Numbered from the stretch's first letter, positions 1 through 8,270 are shown. The stretch: DNA of 64,000 nucleotides from Nocardia sp. BMG111209 (GCF_000381925.1 NZ_KB907309.1:1426001-1490000); one strand, 5' to 3'. The notes: generated by a model not told the origin, from the sequence alone. Numbers and translations: made by a program.

Positions 1-251
1 TCGACGAGTCGCTGCGGTACGGCGTGGTGAAGATGAACGTCGACACCGACACCCAGTACGCCTTCACCCGCCCGATCGCGGGCCACATGCTCGCCAACTA
101 CGACGGTGTGCTGAAGATCGACGGCGAGGTCGGCAACAAGAAGTTCTACGACCCGCGCAGCTATCTGAAGAAGGCCGAGACCGCCATGGCGCAGCGCGTC
201 ATCGAGGCATGCAACGACCTGCGCTCGGCCGGGAAGTCGGTCAGCGCGTAG
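1..251 (+). CDS. fba: Fructose-bisphosphate aldolase, class II, C-terminal fragment
   Basis: This is the 3' end of a gene that begins upstream of the window. The readable frame starts at base 3 and ends at the TAG at 249-251. The visible tail, with KMNVDTDTQYAFTRPIAGH and a helical end containing YLKKAETAMAQRV, is characteristic of class II (zinc-dependent) fructose-1,6-bisphosphate aldolase. That enzyme interconverts fructose-1,6-bisphosphate with DHAP and glyceraldehyde-3-phosphate in the cytoplasm during glycolysis and gluconeogenesis. The zinc ligands lie upstream and cannot be checked. The identification rests on about 82 residues of strongly conserved C-terminus. Confidence 0.9.
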   Translation, partial: DESLRYGVVKMNVDTDTQYAFTRPIAGHMLANYDGVLKIDGEVGNKKFYDPRSYLKKAETAMAQRVIEACNDLRSAGKSVSA

Positions 252-378
252 CGGTTCGCACGGCGCCCGGCCGGGCCGCGGGGAACCGGCCGGGCGTGTC
301 GCCGGTCCGCGCGTACCGGCCGGCTCCCCGGGAACTCTCGCCCGAGCGGCTCCGAGATCGACTTGATGAGGCGTCAAC

Positions 379-1530
379 GTGTACGGCCAAGAACACGGCG
401 AGGCGGATCACCATCCGTCGGTCGATGTGCGGGTCCTCGGTCCCGTCCGGCTGCTGATCGACGGCGTGCCGCTGCCCGTCGGCGGCCCGAAGCCGCGGGC
501 GTTGCTGGCCGCGCTCACGGTGAACCGGCGGCGCGCGGTGAATTCGCAGGCGCTCGGCGACATGGTGTGGAACGAACAGCCGCCGGACGCCTATCAGGCC
601 AGCCTGCAGGTGTTCGTCTCGAATATCCGCAAGGCCCTGCGCACCGCGGGCGTCGATCCGGCGGCCGTGCTGCGCACCGAATCCGCCGGCTACCGGCTGG
701 AGATCGCCGACGAGAACTGTGATCTGGGCCGGTTCGAGGCCGCCCGGCGAGCCGGGGCCGCGGCCGCGGAGGCGGGCCGGTCCGAACGCGCGGCCCGCCT
801 GTTCGCCGACGCGCTGGCCCAGTGGAGCGGCGCCGCTGTCGACGATCTGCCCGGTCTGGTGTTCGCCGAACGCTTCGCCGTCGCGATGGACGAGGAGCGG
901 TTGCTGGTCACCTCGGCCCGCATCGACGCCGATATCGCCTGCGGCCGGGCGCCGGCCGTGGTCGGCGAACTGGTCACGATGACCACCGCTCATCCACTGC
1001 GGGAACCGTTGTGGGTGCAGCTGATCAGCGCGCTGTACCTGTCCGGCCGGCAGGCCGACGCGCTGGAGGCGTGCCGCCGGGTGCGGACGGTACTGGCCGA
1101 CGAGCTGGGTATCGATCCGGGCCCGGCCCTGCTGGAACTGGAACAGCGCGTGCTGCGTCAGCAGCCGCTGGACACCGAGGCCATCGCCCGCGCCGAACGC
1201 ATGGCGAAGGCGATGACCGAGACCGTGACCGAACGACCGCGGGCCCGCGGCGGCCGGTTGCACCTACCCGACGGATCCACCGTGGCGATCGAATCCGGCG
1301 GCCTCAAGATCGGCCGGATGACCGACAACGATCTGGTGCTGGAGGATCCGAAGGTCAGCCGGTACCACGCGCAGATCCAGACCGCACGCACCGGCCTGGT
1401 GATCCGCGATCTGCATTCGGCCAACGGCGTCTACGTCAACGACGAACCGATCGATGAGGCCGGTGTACTCGCCGACGGCGACGAAGTGCTGATCGGTGGA
1501 ACCGTCCTGCGCTTCGAGGCGCAGTCCTGA
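379..1530 (+). CDS. EmbR-like transcriptional regulator (wHTH-BTAD-FHA)
   Basis: The 383-residue protein has the architecture of mycobacterial EmbR. An OmpR/SARP-type winged helix spans about residues 15-100 (VRVLGPVRLLIDG opening strand). A bacterial transcriptional activator (BTAD) helical domain spans about 105-255. A forkhead-associated domain follows from about 285 to the end, with the phosphothreonine-binding signature GRMTDNDLVLEDPKVSR then YHA near residues 312-330. FHA domains read phosphothreonine, so control by a Ser/Thr kinase is expected from the family; no kinase gene lies beside it here. I chose the GTG start at 379 because the winged helix begins about 16 residues later. It may be a paralogue rather than the true EmbR that controls embCAB. 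Confidence 0.85.
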   Translation: MYGQEHGEADHHPSVDVRVLGPVRLLIDGVPLPVGGPKPRALLAALTVNRRRAVNSQALGDMVWNEQPPDAYQASLQVFVSNIRKALRTAGVDPAAVLRTESAGYRLEIADENCDLGRFEAARRAGAAAAEAGRSERAARLFADALAQWSGAAVDDLPGLVFAERFAVAMDEERLLVTSARIDADIACGRAPAVVGELVTMTTAHPLREPLWVQLISALYLSGRQADALEACRRVRTVLADELGIDPGPALLELEQRVLRQQPLDTEAIARAERMAKAMTETVTERPRARGGRLHLPDGSTVAIESGGLKIGRMTDNDLVLEDPKVSRYHAQIQTARTGLVIRDLHSANGVYVNDEPIDEAGVLADGDEVLIGGTVLRFEAQS

Positions 1531-1582
1531 GATCGCCGCGGGGTGCGGACCCGCGGTGGACGAGAATTCGATGCGCGCGGAC

Positions 1583-1891
1583 TCAGTGCGCGCAGGCGAC
1601 GCCGGTGCCCTTGGGATCCAGCAGCACGCTGTACCCGGGCTGACCCGGAAAGATCGGACCGCGACCGTCGGCCCAGACCTGTTCGCAGTTCAGGTAGTCC
1701 TTCTTGTTCTTGTCGCTGCTCTTGCTCGGCCCCGGTACCAGCTGACCACGTGGCCCGACGACCAGATTCGAGCCGTCGGCTCCGGAGTTGCCGGAGGCGG
1801 CCGGGGCGGCGGTGGCCGTCGCGGCGCCACCGATGAGCAGAGTGGCGGCCGCGACCGCGGGGAGTAATGCACTGACGAGTGAAATCTTCAC
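1583..1891 (-). CDS. Secreted excalibur calcium-binding domain protein
   Basis: A 102-residue exported protein. The GTG start at 1891 is favoured over the upstream ATG of the longer frame because an AGGA box lies 9 bases ahead and a signal peptide begins immediately (VKISLVSALLPAVAAATLL, cleavage probably after TATAA). The C-terminal 40 residues, with NCEQVWADGRGPIF, PGYSVLLDPKGTG and VACAH, match the excalibur domain. Two cysteines flank a short Asp/Gly calcium loop; here the loop is LDPKGTG, weaker than the usual DxDxDG, so calcium binding is less certain. It stands alone on the minus strand between a regulator and a DUF4185 gene. The role is probably extracellular and is unknown. Confidence 0.7.
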   Translation of the reverse strand: MKISLVSALLPAVAAATLLIGGAATATAAPAASGNSGADGSNLVVGPRGQLVPGPSKSSDKNKKDYLNCEQVWADGRGPIFPGQPGYSVLLDPKGTGVACAH

Positions 1892-2061
1892 GATGACAAT
1901 CCTGTTCGGAGGTTCCCATCCACTGTAGGTCGTTTCGGCCGTGCGGCGTGGGATGGCCCGATTGTGCTGTTCATCCCAGTAGAGTCGGCGTTCGGCGAAA
2001 CGGTGTGGCGCACGGATTTCCGGCCACACCCGGAATACGCATTCCTCGAGGGGTTGGTTCA

Positions 2062-3675
2062 GTGCTCATTGCGCGGCTCGTCACGGGTCTCGTCACGCCG
2101 ATCGCGCGACTCGCGGGGGTGTCACCGCCGGACCTCGTCGAGGTCCCGTCGACCGCGCGGCCCGGCAAGGTGCGGACGAGCGTCGCTGCGCGGAGTGCGA
2201 ACTCGCCCGCCCGGCTGCTGGCCGTCACCGGCGCGGCCGCGCTCACCTGGGTCGCCGTCACCGCCGTGCCGGCCACGGCCGACAGCGAGAACGATTCCGC
2301 GGCAACGACTCCGGGCGCTTCGGTAGCGGGTATCGGCCCGTGCGCCGCCGATCCCGCGCCGGTGCACCAGTCGCTGGTACCGAAGACGCTGGAGGTGCCG
2401 GTGCCCTACCCGGTGCCGACGATCGACCCCGGCCCGCCGAAACCGACTGCGCCGCAACGGATCCGGATGGACCTACCGGCCGACCCGTGCACGAACCCCT
2501 GCCCCGATCTCACCGACGTCCCCGAGCCGGAGAGCCTGCTGAGTCGGCTGGGCCTGCCCGAACTGCGGATCAACCCGCAGCCGTTCTATTTCGCGATACC
2601 CGGTGGCCCGCCGCCGGCGCCGGCGCAACCGGCGCCGCCGAATCTCCGGCCGCCGACCGACGCCGCGCCACGGGTGGCCGCCCGGCCCGCACCGCGGATC
2701 GGCGATGTGCACGAGGTGGCCAAGGAGACCGGCGCCGATTCGATCAATCGCACCGACAAGCGCTGGCAGGTGTACGGCACCGATCTGGGCATCATGTGGG
2801 AGAGCGCCCCCGGCGAGATCGCGATGGCCTTCGGCGACACCGTCGGCCGCGGATTCCACCCGCCCGGCGGGATGGGCGGCGACTGGCGCAGCAATCTGAT
2901 CGCCTTCTCCAGCAACCGGGATCTCCAGCGCGGCATGGTGATCGACCGCATGGTCACCGATACCCGTTGTCACGCAGCCGAAGTGCTCGACAGCCGCAAG
3001 GCCGACAACATCGAGATCACCACCATCCCGACTTCCGGCTTCGCACTGGGGAATCGGCAATACCTGAGCTACATGTCGATCCGCACCTGGAACAGCATCC
3101 CGGGCACCTTCTACACCAACTACGGCGGTATCGCCTACTCCGACGACCACGGCGAGACCTGGACCAAGGATCCGTACGCGCACTGGGACAACATCTTCGG
3201 GCTCGCGAATTTCCAAGTGGGCGCGATGGTTCCGCACGGCGACTACGTCTACCTGTTCGGCACCCCCAACACCCGGCTGGGCGCGGTGGGCCTGGCCCGG
3301 GTGCCCGCCGATCAGGTGCTGAACCCGACCGCCTACCAGTACTGGAGCAACGGCGACTGGACCCCGGTCGGCGGCGCGGCCGCGGCCACCCCGATCGTGG
3401 ACGCACCCGCCGGTGAGCTGTCGGTGCGCTTCGACGCCTCGCGCGACGTCTGGCAGATGAGCTATCTGGACACCGCGCAGGCGGCGATCGTGGTCCGCGA
3501 ATCCGATGCCCCGCAAGGGGAATGGTCGGCGGGCACGCCGACGGTGACGGTCGCCGACTTCCCGGAGCTCTACGGCGGTTTCATCCACCCGTGGTCCAGC
3601 GGCCCGGATCTCTGGTTCACCATCAGCACCTGGAGCGACTACAACGTCTACCTGATGCACGCCACCGTTCAGTAG
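2062..3675 (+). CDS. Secreted DUF4185 domain protein
   Basis: A 537-residue exported protein. The GTG start at 2062 is preceded by GAGGGG about 9 bases upstream. A hydrophobic export segment lies near residues 50-75 (RLLAVTGAAALTWVAVTAV), then a proline-rich linker to about residue 220. The C-terminal 310 residues form a DUF4185 domain, recognisable from VYGTDLGIMWE, AFGDTVGRGFHP, and the repeated WSND/YSDDHGETW strands of a sialidase-like beta-propeller. DUF4185 proteins are presumed cell-surface carbohydrate-active or binding proteins; no substrate is known to me. The stop overlaps by 7 bases the stop of the convergent MocR gene. Confidence 0.8.
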   Translation: MLIARLVTGLVTPIARLAGVSPPDLVEVPSTARPGKVRTSVAARSANSPARLLAVTGAAALTWVAVTAVPATADSENDSAATTPGASVAGIGPCAADPAPVHQSLVPKTLEVPVPYPVPTIDPGPPKPTAPQRIRMDLPADPCTNPCPDLTDVPEPESLLSRLGLPELRINPQPFYFAIPGGPPPAPAQPAPPNLRPPTDAAPRVAARPAPRIGDVHEVAKETGADSINRTDKRWQVYGTDLGIMWESAPGEIAMAFGDTVGRGFHPPGGMGGDWRSNLIAFSSNRDLQRGMVIDRMVTDTRCHAAEVLDSRKADNIEITTIPTSGFALGNRQYLSYMSIRTWNSIPGTFYTNYGGIAYSDDHGETWTKDPYAHWDNIFGLANFQVGAMVPHGDYVYLFGTPNTRLGAVGLARVPADQVLNPTAYQYWSNGDWTPVGGAAAATPIVDAPAGELSVRFDASRDVWQMSYLDTAQAAIVVRESDAPQGEWSAGTPTVTVADFPELYGGFIHPWSSGPDLWFTISTWSDYNVYLMHATVQ

Positions 3676-5159
3676 CAGGTCGCCGGAGCCAGCGGTTCGG
3701 TGGCGTGCGGGGTGAGCGCGGCGTAGGCGGCGGCGATACCCTTCACCGCCACGAGCAGATCCGGTTCCTCCTGGGTGTACGGGAGCCGGACGAAGCGTTC
3801 GAAGGCGCCCTGCACCCCGAACCGCGGCCCGGCCGCCAGCAGTACCCCGTGATTCGGCGCGGTCGCCGCCAGCGCGGTGGAGACCGGCGCCGGCAGCTGT
3901 ACCCACAGCGACATGCCGCCCGCACCGGACACCACCCGCCAGTCCGGCAGTTCCTCGGCGAGCACCGCCAGCAGCGCGTCGCGGCGACTGCGCAGCTGAT
4001 CGCACCGCCGGGCGCGGATGACATCGGCGCGTTCCAGCAGATATGCGGTGGCCAGCTGATCCATCACCGGGGTGCCCAGATCGACCGTCGAGCGGGTGCC
4101 CAGCAGCTTGGTGATCAGCGCCTGACCGGCCCGGACCCAGCCGACCCGCAGGCCACCCCAGAACGATTTGGACGCAGAGCCGATCGTCACGATCTCCGAA
4201 CCCCGGGCGAAGGCGGCGACCGGCGGCTGCGCGCCGCCGTCCAGCTGCTGATCGACCATGGATTCGTCGATGATCATCGTCATCCGGGTCTCGCGGGCGA
4301 TCGCGGCCAGTTCGGCGCGGCCCTCGGCATTCATCAACATGCCGGTGGGATTGTGGAAATCCGGCACCAGGTACGCGGTGCTCGCCGCGGTCTGCCGGGC
4401 GGCGCTGCGGATACCGTCCAGATCCCAAGCGGCGTCGGGATATTCGGGACACAGCGGCACCGGCACCGGCCGCGCGCCGACATCGCGGATCGCCTCGATG
4501 GCATTGGGATAACTGGGATGTTCGATGAGCACCCGTTCGGCCGGCGCGGTCAGCACGTTGAGCAGCAGCCGCAGGCCGTGCTGCGCGCCGAGGGTGACCA
4601 GGATCTGCTCCGGATCGGTGGGCAGACCGCGTTCGGTGTAGCGGCGCGCGATCGCCTCGCGCAGCGACAGCACGCCCACCGGATCCATCCCGTGCGTGCC
4701 GAGGAAGATCGGAAGTCCCTGCAGCGCGGCCGAATACGCGTCACCCATCTCCGGCGGCGCGGACATCGCGGCATAGGTGAGGTCGATGGCCGGCTGTTCG
4801 GCCGCATCCATCGACACCAGAATGCTGCGGGCCGGCTTGCTGCCGTCGTGGGTCACGGTGGGCGGCAGCGCGACGGTGCTGCGGGAGCCCTGGCGGCTGA
4901 TCAGATAGCCGTGCTCGCGCAGCAGGGTGTACGCGGAGGTGACGGTGGTCCGGCTGACCTCGAGCGCCGCGGCCAGATCGCGCTCGCTGGGCAGGGCCAC
5001 GCCCAGCGGCGCCCGGCCGTCGTGGATCAGCAGCCGGATGCTCTCCGCCAGTGCCAGGTAGGCGGGCCGGGAGGGGCGGCGCGCGGAGTCGCCCTCGTCG
5101 TACCGCCAGCGGCCGAGGTCGCGGGTCAAGGTCGCAGCGCTGATCACCCGATGTGCCAT
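3669..5159 (-). CDS. MocR-family PLP-dependent transcriptional regulator
   Basis: A 496-residue fusion of a GntR winged helix (about residues 25-90, with LPSERDLAAALEVSRTTV) and a class-I aminotransferase-like domain. The predicted PLP lysine is near residue 331 in TIGSASKSFWGG, and the NPTG and YPDAAW motifs are present. Such proteins bind PLP or aminated ligands and act as transcription factors, not transaminases. I preferred the ATG at 5159 (MAHRVIS) over the GTG at 5195 because the extra residues are not conserved-looking. It is divergent from a small membrane-protein gene at 5222, the usual arrangement for a MocR target. The YczR subgroup is possible. Confidence 0.85.
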   Translation of the reverse strand: MAHRVISAATLTRDLGRWRYDEGDSARRPSRPAYLALAESIRLLIHDGRAPLGVALPSERDLAAALEVSRTTVTSAYTLLREHGYLISRQGSRSTVALPPTVTHDGSKPARSILVSMDAAEQPAIDLTYAAMSAPPEMGDAYSAALQGLPIFLGTHGMDPVGVLSLREAIARRYTERGLPTDPEQILVTLGAQHGLRLLLNVLTAPAERVLIEHPSYPNAIEAIRDVGARPVPVPLCPEYPDAAWDLDGIRSAARQTAASTAYLVPDFHNPTGMLMNAEGRAELAAIARETRMTMIIDESMVDQQLDGGAQPPVAAFARGSEIVTIGSASKSFWGGLRVGWVRAGQALITKLLGTRSTVDLGTPVMDQLATAYLLERADVIRARRCDQLRSRRDALLAVLAEELPDWRVVSGAGGMSLWVQLPAPVSTALAATAPNHGVLLAAGPRFGVQGAFERFVRLPYTQEEPDLLVAVKGIAAAYAALTPHATEPLAPATCY

Positions 5160-5221
5160 ACGGTCCAGTATCGGTCCGGTGGATCTTTTGTTCAAGTCCA
5201 GTTCCGGCGCACGCTGAGACG
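5160..5221. promoter_or_regulatory. Divergent promoter region with candidate MocR sites
   Basis: This is the 62-base gap between the MocR regulator and the divergent small membrane gene. It contains GGTCC at 5162-5166 and again at 5173-5177 as a direct repeat, and the 12-mer AGTCCAGTTCCG at 5195-5206. The same 12-mer recurs at 5430-5441 downstream of the small gene. MocR regulators commonly bind direct repeats in divergent intergenic regions, so these are plausible operators. This is inference from position and repetition only. Confidence 0.4.
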
Positions 5222-5446
5222 ATGATCTCCTCTCTCGCCGCCGTGGCGATGGTCGGGCTGTACGCCTGGATCATCTACCGGTGTGCCCCCAAACCGGGTG
5301 AACGCGGCCACAGCCTGCTGGAGCGCTATCGCCCGCACGCGCCGATGGCGGACTGGTCGATGCCACCGGACCATTACGATCGCATGCGGCAATATGCCGA
5401 TCTCCGGGCGCTGCACGCTCGCGAAAAGCAGTCCAGTTCCGAATAA
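5222..5446 (+). CDS. Small single-pass membrane protein
   Basis: A 74-residue protein starting ATG at 5222. It has one N-terminal transmembrane helix (ISSLAAVAMVGLYAWIIY, about residues 2-19), followed by a basic, proline- and histidine-containing cytoplasmic tail. No family was recognised. It is divergent from the MocR-type regulator with 62 bases between them, so it may be the regulator's target. It precedes the alkyltransferase gene by 50 bases, within which a perfect 8-base inverted repeat sits. Length and composition are consistent with a real small gene rather than a chance frame, since the TM helix and the spacing fit. Confidence 0.55.
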   Translation: MISSLAAVAMVGLYAWIIYRCAPKPGERGHSLLERYRPHAPMADWSMPPDHYDRMRQYADLRALHAREKQSSSE

Positions 5447-5452
5447 CTGGAC
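5431..5452. promoter_or_regulatory. Inverted repeat between small gene and ogt-like gene
   Basis: GTCCAGTT at 5431-5438 and AACTGGAC at 5445-5452 form a perfect 8-base inverted repeat with a 6-base spacer. The first arm sits inside the 12-mer repeated at 5195-5206, and it overlaps the end of the small membrane-protein gene. It lies 45 bases upstream of the alkyltransferase start. It could be a second regulator site or a weak hairpin; no T-run follows, so a terminator is unlikely. Confidence 0.4.
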
Positions 5453-5496
5453 CTGCAGATGTGAGAAATGTCGGTGCCGCGAGGCACACTGGTCAT

Positions 5497-6048
5497 ATGG
5501 CCGAATCCGATGGCGCCCACGCGGCGGTGTTGTTCGATACGCCGATCGGGGTCTGTGCCCTGGCGTGGACCGAGCTGGGGATCGTGCGCTTCCGGTTACC
5601 GGAGTCCACACCGGACGAGGCGACCATGCGCGCCCGGTTCACCCGCGCGCGGCTGCACGAAACCGAGCCCGGTGAGCTGGCGCGCGAGGTGATCGCGGCG
5701 GTGCGGCGGCACCTGTCCGGCCGATTCGACGATTTCCGCTGGATCCCCTTGGACCACACCGGAGTTCCCGAATTCCATCGCGAGGTGTACCGGGTCACCC
5801 GGGCCATCGATCCGGGCCGCACCCTCGGCTACGGTCAGGTCGCCGCGCGCGCCGGCCGCCCGCACGGAGCGCAGGCGGTCGGTCAGGCCATGGGCCGCAA
5901 CCCGATTCCGCTGATCGTGCCCTGCCATCGGGTGCTCGCCGCCGACCATGCGCTGCACGGCTTCTCGGCTCCCGGCGGTCTCGCGACCAAACAGCGCCTG
6001 CTGGAGATCGAGCAGACCCCCGGCTTCGGGGAGCCCATGCTGTTCTGA
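5497..6048 (+). CDS. ogt: Methylated-DNA--protein-cysteine S-methyltransferase
   Basis: A 183-residue O6-alkylguanine transferase. The C-terminal DNA-binding and active-site domain (about residues 92-175) contains VYRVTRAIDPGRTLGYGQVA, the helix-turn-helix, and the suicide cysteine C143 in IVPCHRVL, followed by HGFSAPGGLATKQRLL. The protein removes alkyl groups from O6 of guanine by irreversible transfer to that cysteine. The PCHR motif is intact, so this is an active-type enzyme rather than an alkyltransferase-like protein with the cysteine replaced. I chose ATG 5497; a GTG at 5461 would add 12 residues. It repairs DNA in the cytoplasm. Confidence 0.9.
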   Translation: MAESDGAHAAVLFDTPIGVCALAWTELGIVRFRLPESTPDEATMRARFTRARLHETEPGELAREVIAAVRRHLSGRFDDFRWIPLDHTGVPEFHREVYRVTRAIDPGRTLGYGQVAARAGRPHGAQAVGQAMGRNPIPLIVPCHRVLAADHALHGFSAPGGLATKQRLLEIEQTPGFGEPMLF

Positions 6049-6056
6049 ACCGGCCG

Positions 6057-6482
6057 CTACTGCGGCTGCTGACCCTGGCTGCCCGGGTTCAGCGCGTTCT
6101 GTAGGCCCTGCACGACCTGATCGGGCACCGCATCGGGCACCTGTACATCGTTGTTGCCGACCCGCACGGTGCGCGGCACCGGATCGGGCGTCGGTTCCGG
6201 GGTCGGCGTGCTCGGGCGCGGCCGGCTGTATCCCGGTGCGGGAGCCTCGGTCTGGGGCTGGGCCTGATGCAGTTCCACCGGCTGATCCGAGTCGGGCGCC
6301 GGCGCCGCCGGCGGTGGCGTGTCCGCACCCCCGGGGGCGGGAACGCTGGGGGTGGTCACCCCCGGCTGCACCGGACCCGGCGCGGAATGCGCCACGGCGG
6401 CGCAGGCGATACCGACGACGACCGGCACCGAGGCCAGTGCGACCCGAACGCCCGCCTTCACATATCGAATTCGACGCGCCAC
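6057..6482 (-). CDS. Proline-rich exported protein
   Basis: A 141-residue protein with start GTG at 6482, chosen because basic residues and then a hydrophobic export helix follow (VRVALASVPVVVGIACAAVA, about residues 11-30). The middle is rich in Pro, Thr and Ser with several PTP and PEP-like runs. The C-terminus has a short ordered-looking segment (TVRVGNNDVQVPDAVPDQVV). No family was recognised. It is convergent with the alkyltransferase gene (stops 9 bases apart). It is likely secreted or anchored in the envelope. Confidence 0.55.
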   Translation of the reverse strand: MARRIRYVKAGVRVALASVPVVVGIACAAVAHSAPGPVQPGVTTPSVPAPGGADTPPPAAPAPDSDQPVELHQAQPQTEAPAPGYSRPRPSTPTPEPTPDPVPRTVRVGNNDVQVPDAVPDQVVQGLQNALNPGSQGQQPQ

Positions 6483-6627
6483 GTCGAGACACCGCCTTGT
6501 CGAGATATGGTGTTGACCCTGTGGGCGGCCCGATGGTTCACCCGTCAGCATCGTAGCCGCAGCCAAGGCCCCTAGCTATCCGGCCGATCGACTCCGGCGG
6601 AACTCCGGTGTTACCTACACTGCCCCA

Positions 6628-6723
6628 ATGGATCTGCTGTTCTCGGCGATCGGCTACCTGGTTTTCCTGGCGCTGCTCCGAACCTTCTGGATGGCGCTGC
6701 GCGAATTGACGAGTCATCACTGA
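6628..6723 (+). CDS. Possible 31-residue membrane peptide
   Basis: A short open frame starts ATG at 6628 and ends TGA at 6721. It would encode one transmembrane helix (LLFSAIGYLVFLALLRTFW) with a charged C-terminus. It is divergent from the proline-rich gene at 6482. There is no strong ribosome-binding site and no homologue comes to mind, so it may be spurious. The strongly hydrophobic, helix-compatible composition is the only support. Confidence 0.3.
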   Translation: MDLLFSAIGYLVFLALLRTFWMALRELTSHH

Positions 6724-6835
6724 ACGATCGGTGGCGATCCGGTGAATGCGCTGTCCGGCAGCACATTACATTCACTGTCCAGCCCCCTGCCGCATTCCGG
6801 CGATCGCGCACGTATCGCCGGAAGCGGGCCCACCG

Positions 6836-7412
6836 TGCACCAACTCGCCGAGCGCCTCGCGATCGGCGAGGTCGAGTCGATGCAGATCCGGTACAGATGA
6901 CCCTCGACCGTGCGCACCGAGACCGTCAGCCGATCGGCGACCTGCCGATTCGACAGCCCCGCCGCGACGAGGATTCTCGCGCTCCCGCACGGTCAGCGGC
7001 AGCGGTTGCGCCGATTGCCCGCAACGCCGGGGTGACGGCCCCGCCGCAGGCCGCAGCCAGCCGGTTCGCGGCCGCCGCCGATTCCGACAGCCAGCCCCGA
7101 TCACCGTCGCGGTCGTGCGCGGAGGCGGCCTGCGCGGCCGCGTCGGCGGCCGAGAGCAGCATCGTGCTCCGTATATCCGCCCACCATATGCGCGAAACCC
7201 CCCAGCGGAATACTGCGCGCCGATTCGGTCCCGGCCACCCACCGGATTCCCGCCGACCCCCGCCGTGGCCCGCCGCGCCGGCGTCGTCTTACCGACCCCG
7301 ACATCCCCGGTCGGCACCACTCCGACGATCCCGGTACCCGTGAGTGTTTCGCGAATCGCGACCGATTCGGCGACCCGTTCGACCATCGGCCGACTTCCAG
7401 CCGTGAATTCAC
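6836..7412 (-). pseudogene. Decayed LuxR-family ATPase/HTH regulator
   Basis: Remains of a large LuxR-type regulator are scattered over three minus-strand frames. The N-terminal ATPase start is seen at about 7412-7270 (RPMVERVAESVAIRETL, then Walker A GDVGVGKTT). A mid-fragment around 7160-7030 reads SAHDRDGDR and SESAAAANRLAAACGGA, typical of the helix before the HTH. The LuxR HTH is at about 7010-6838, split between frames: PLTVREREN, then RTVEGHLYRIC, then DLADREALGELVH. Intact members are about 800-900 residues; here only about 190 codons span the whole, so a large internal deletion plus several frameshifts occurred. It lies immediately left of the tail-gene element. Confidence 0.7.
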
Positions 7413-7508
7413 TCTGATGCTCTGCGGGAGCTGTGAAACGGGCGCGTGAAAAGTGGATGTGCACAGAGGATTCCGGGTGTGGCGACAAGAAAAGGCAGCT
7501 CGGTGAGT

Positions 7509-7946
7509 TCACCCGGCACGGTGGCGGGCGCGAGTGCAGGTGGCGCAGCGACCGGAGGATTCGTGGACGACATGACCGGGCAGTCGTCGTCGCCGGGTCG
7601 TCATGGGCCGTCCGCAGCCCAGGCAGTGGGTCGGACGCGTTGCGCGCCAGTGCAATTCGACATGACCGCGCACGATCTCCCGTAGTTCGTGCTCGGTGGC
7701 CGCGTCGCCGCGGCAGATCACTCCCGCCATCACGACGCCGTCGGCGACGCGTGGTCGCACGTCGTCGTCGAGGGTACCGGCGGTCAGGGCGTCGAGGGCG
7801 CAGGCGCGAAATCGGTCGCGTGGGCATTCGACGCGACACCGGTGCTGGGCTGTCGCCACAACCGGATCGAGATGCCAGTCGGCGCGCTCGGCGGGTTGCA
7901 GGAAGCCCGGATGATCGGTGCAGGGTACGGGCTCGGTCGGGGGCAA
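7509..7946 (-). CDS. Divergent WhiB-like regulator with C-terminal zinc-ribbon-like segment
   Basis: A 145-residue protein. I chose the TTG start at 7946 because AGGAG sits 7-8 bases upstream (7954-7958) and the WhiB-like part begins there; longer frames run through non-coding DNA. The N-terminal part resembles a WhiB iron-sulfur domain: PCTDHPGF, then a helix, then HRCRVECPRDRFRACALDAL. The cysteine spacing is CX3CX7C rather than the canonical CX2CX5C. The C-terminus has two further pairs, HCLGCG and GRCATC, which look like a zinc ribbon. It is divergent from the tail element, and the shared upstream region carries perfect inverted repeats. It is a candidate regulator of the element. Confidence 0.6.
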   Translation of the reverse strand: MPPTEPVPCTDHPGFLQPAERADWHLDPVVATAQHRCRVECPRDRFRACALDALTAGTLDDDVRPRVADGVVMAGVICRGDAATEHELREIVRGHVELHWRATRPTHCLGCGRPMTTRRRRLPGHVVHESSGRCATCTRARHRAG

Positions 7947-7991
7947 GAAGGTTCTCCTGATTCGATGGCCCGCCTCGGCGCTGACCCTACG

Positions 7992-8103
7992 TGTTGCAAT
8001 TTGGTACATGCAACATGAGTCGAAAATGCACGTGCATCGACAACGATTTCGCATATTTACGCACGTAGTTCTGGTGAGCGTGTTGCAACTCTTGATTGCA
8101 ACA
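7992..8103. promoter_or_regulatory. Two TGTTGCA inverted repeats and a palindrome
   Basis: TGTTGCA (7992-7998) and TGCAACA (8009-8015) form a perfect inverted repeat with a 10-base spacer. The same arms recur at 8081-8088 and 8096-8103, here as 8-base arms TGTTGCAA/TTGCAACA with a 7-base spacer. Between them lies the perfect palindrome ATGCACGTGCAT at 8026-8037. The region is visibly more AT-rich than its surroundings and separates the WhiB-like gene from the first rightward gene. It looks like an operator/promoter region for divergent transcription. The binding protein is unknown; the adjacent WhiB-like protein or the XRE protein at 39 kb are candidates. Confidence 0.6.
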
Positions 8104-8270
8104 ACAAGTCCGAGTTGGTAGTTTCGGGGTGCGATCGGGTGGGTAAAACTTGCCCGGTTGCACCGCTGAAGGTCCACTTCGGCGCTCGACAACCTGGCGG
8201 GGGCCCACATTCCCACCGTGCCCCCTCATGTGCGGGGCTCTCGCCGGGTACCGCTTTGAAGGATCGTTCT

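Noticed and set aside
2473..4452. Very long minus-strand open frame (659 codons)
   Set aside because: It is antisense to the DUF4185 gene and runs into another frame of the MocR gene. The translation is Arg/Gly-rich without motifs, as expected for shadow frames in high-GC DNA.
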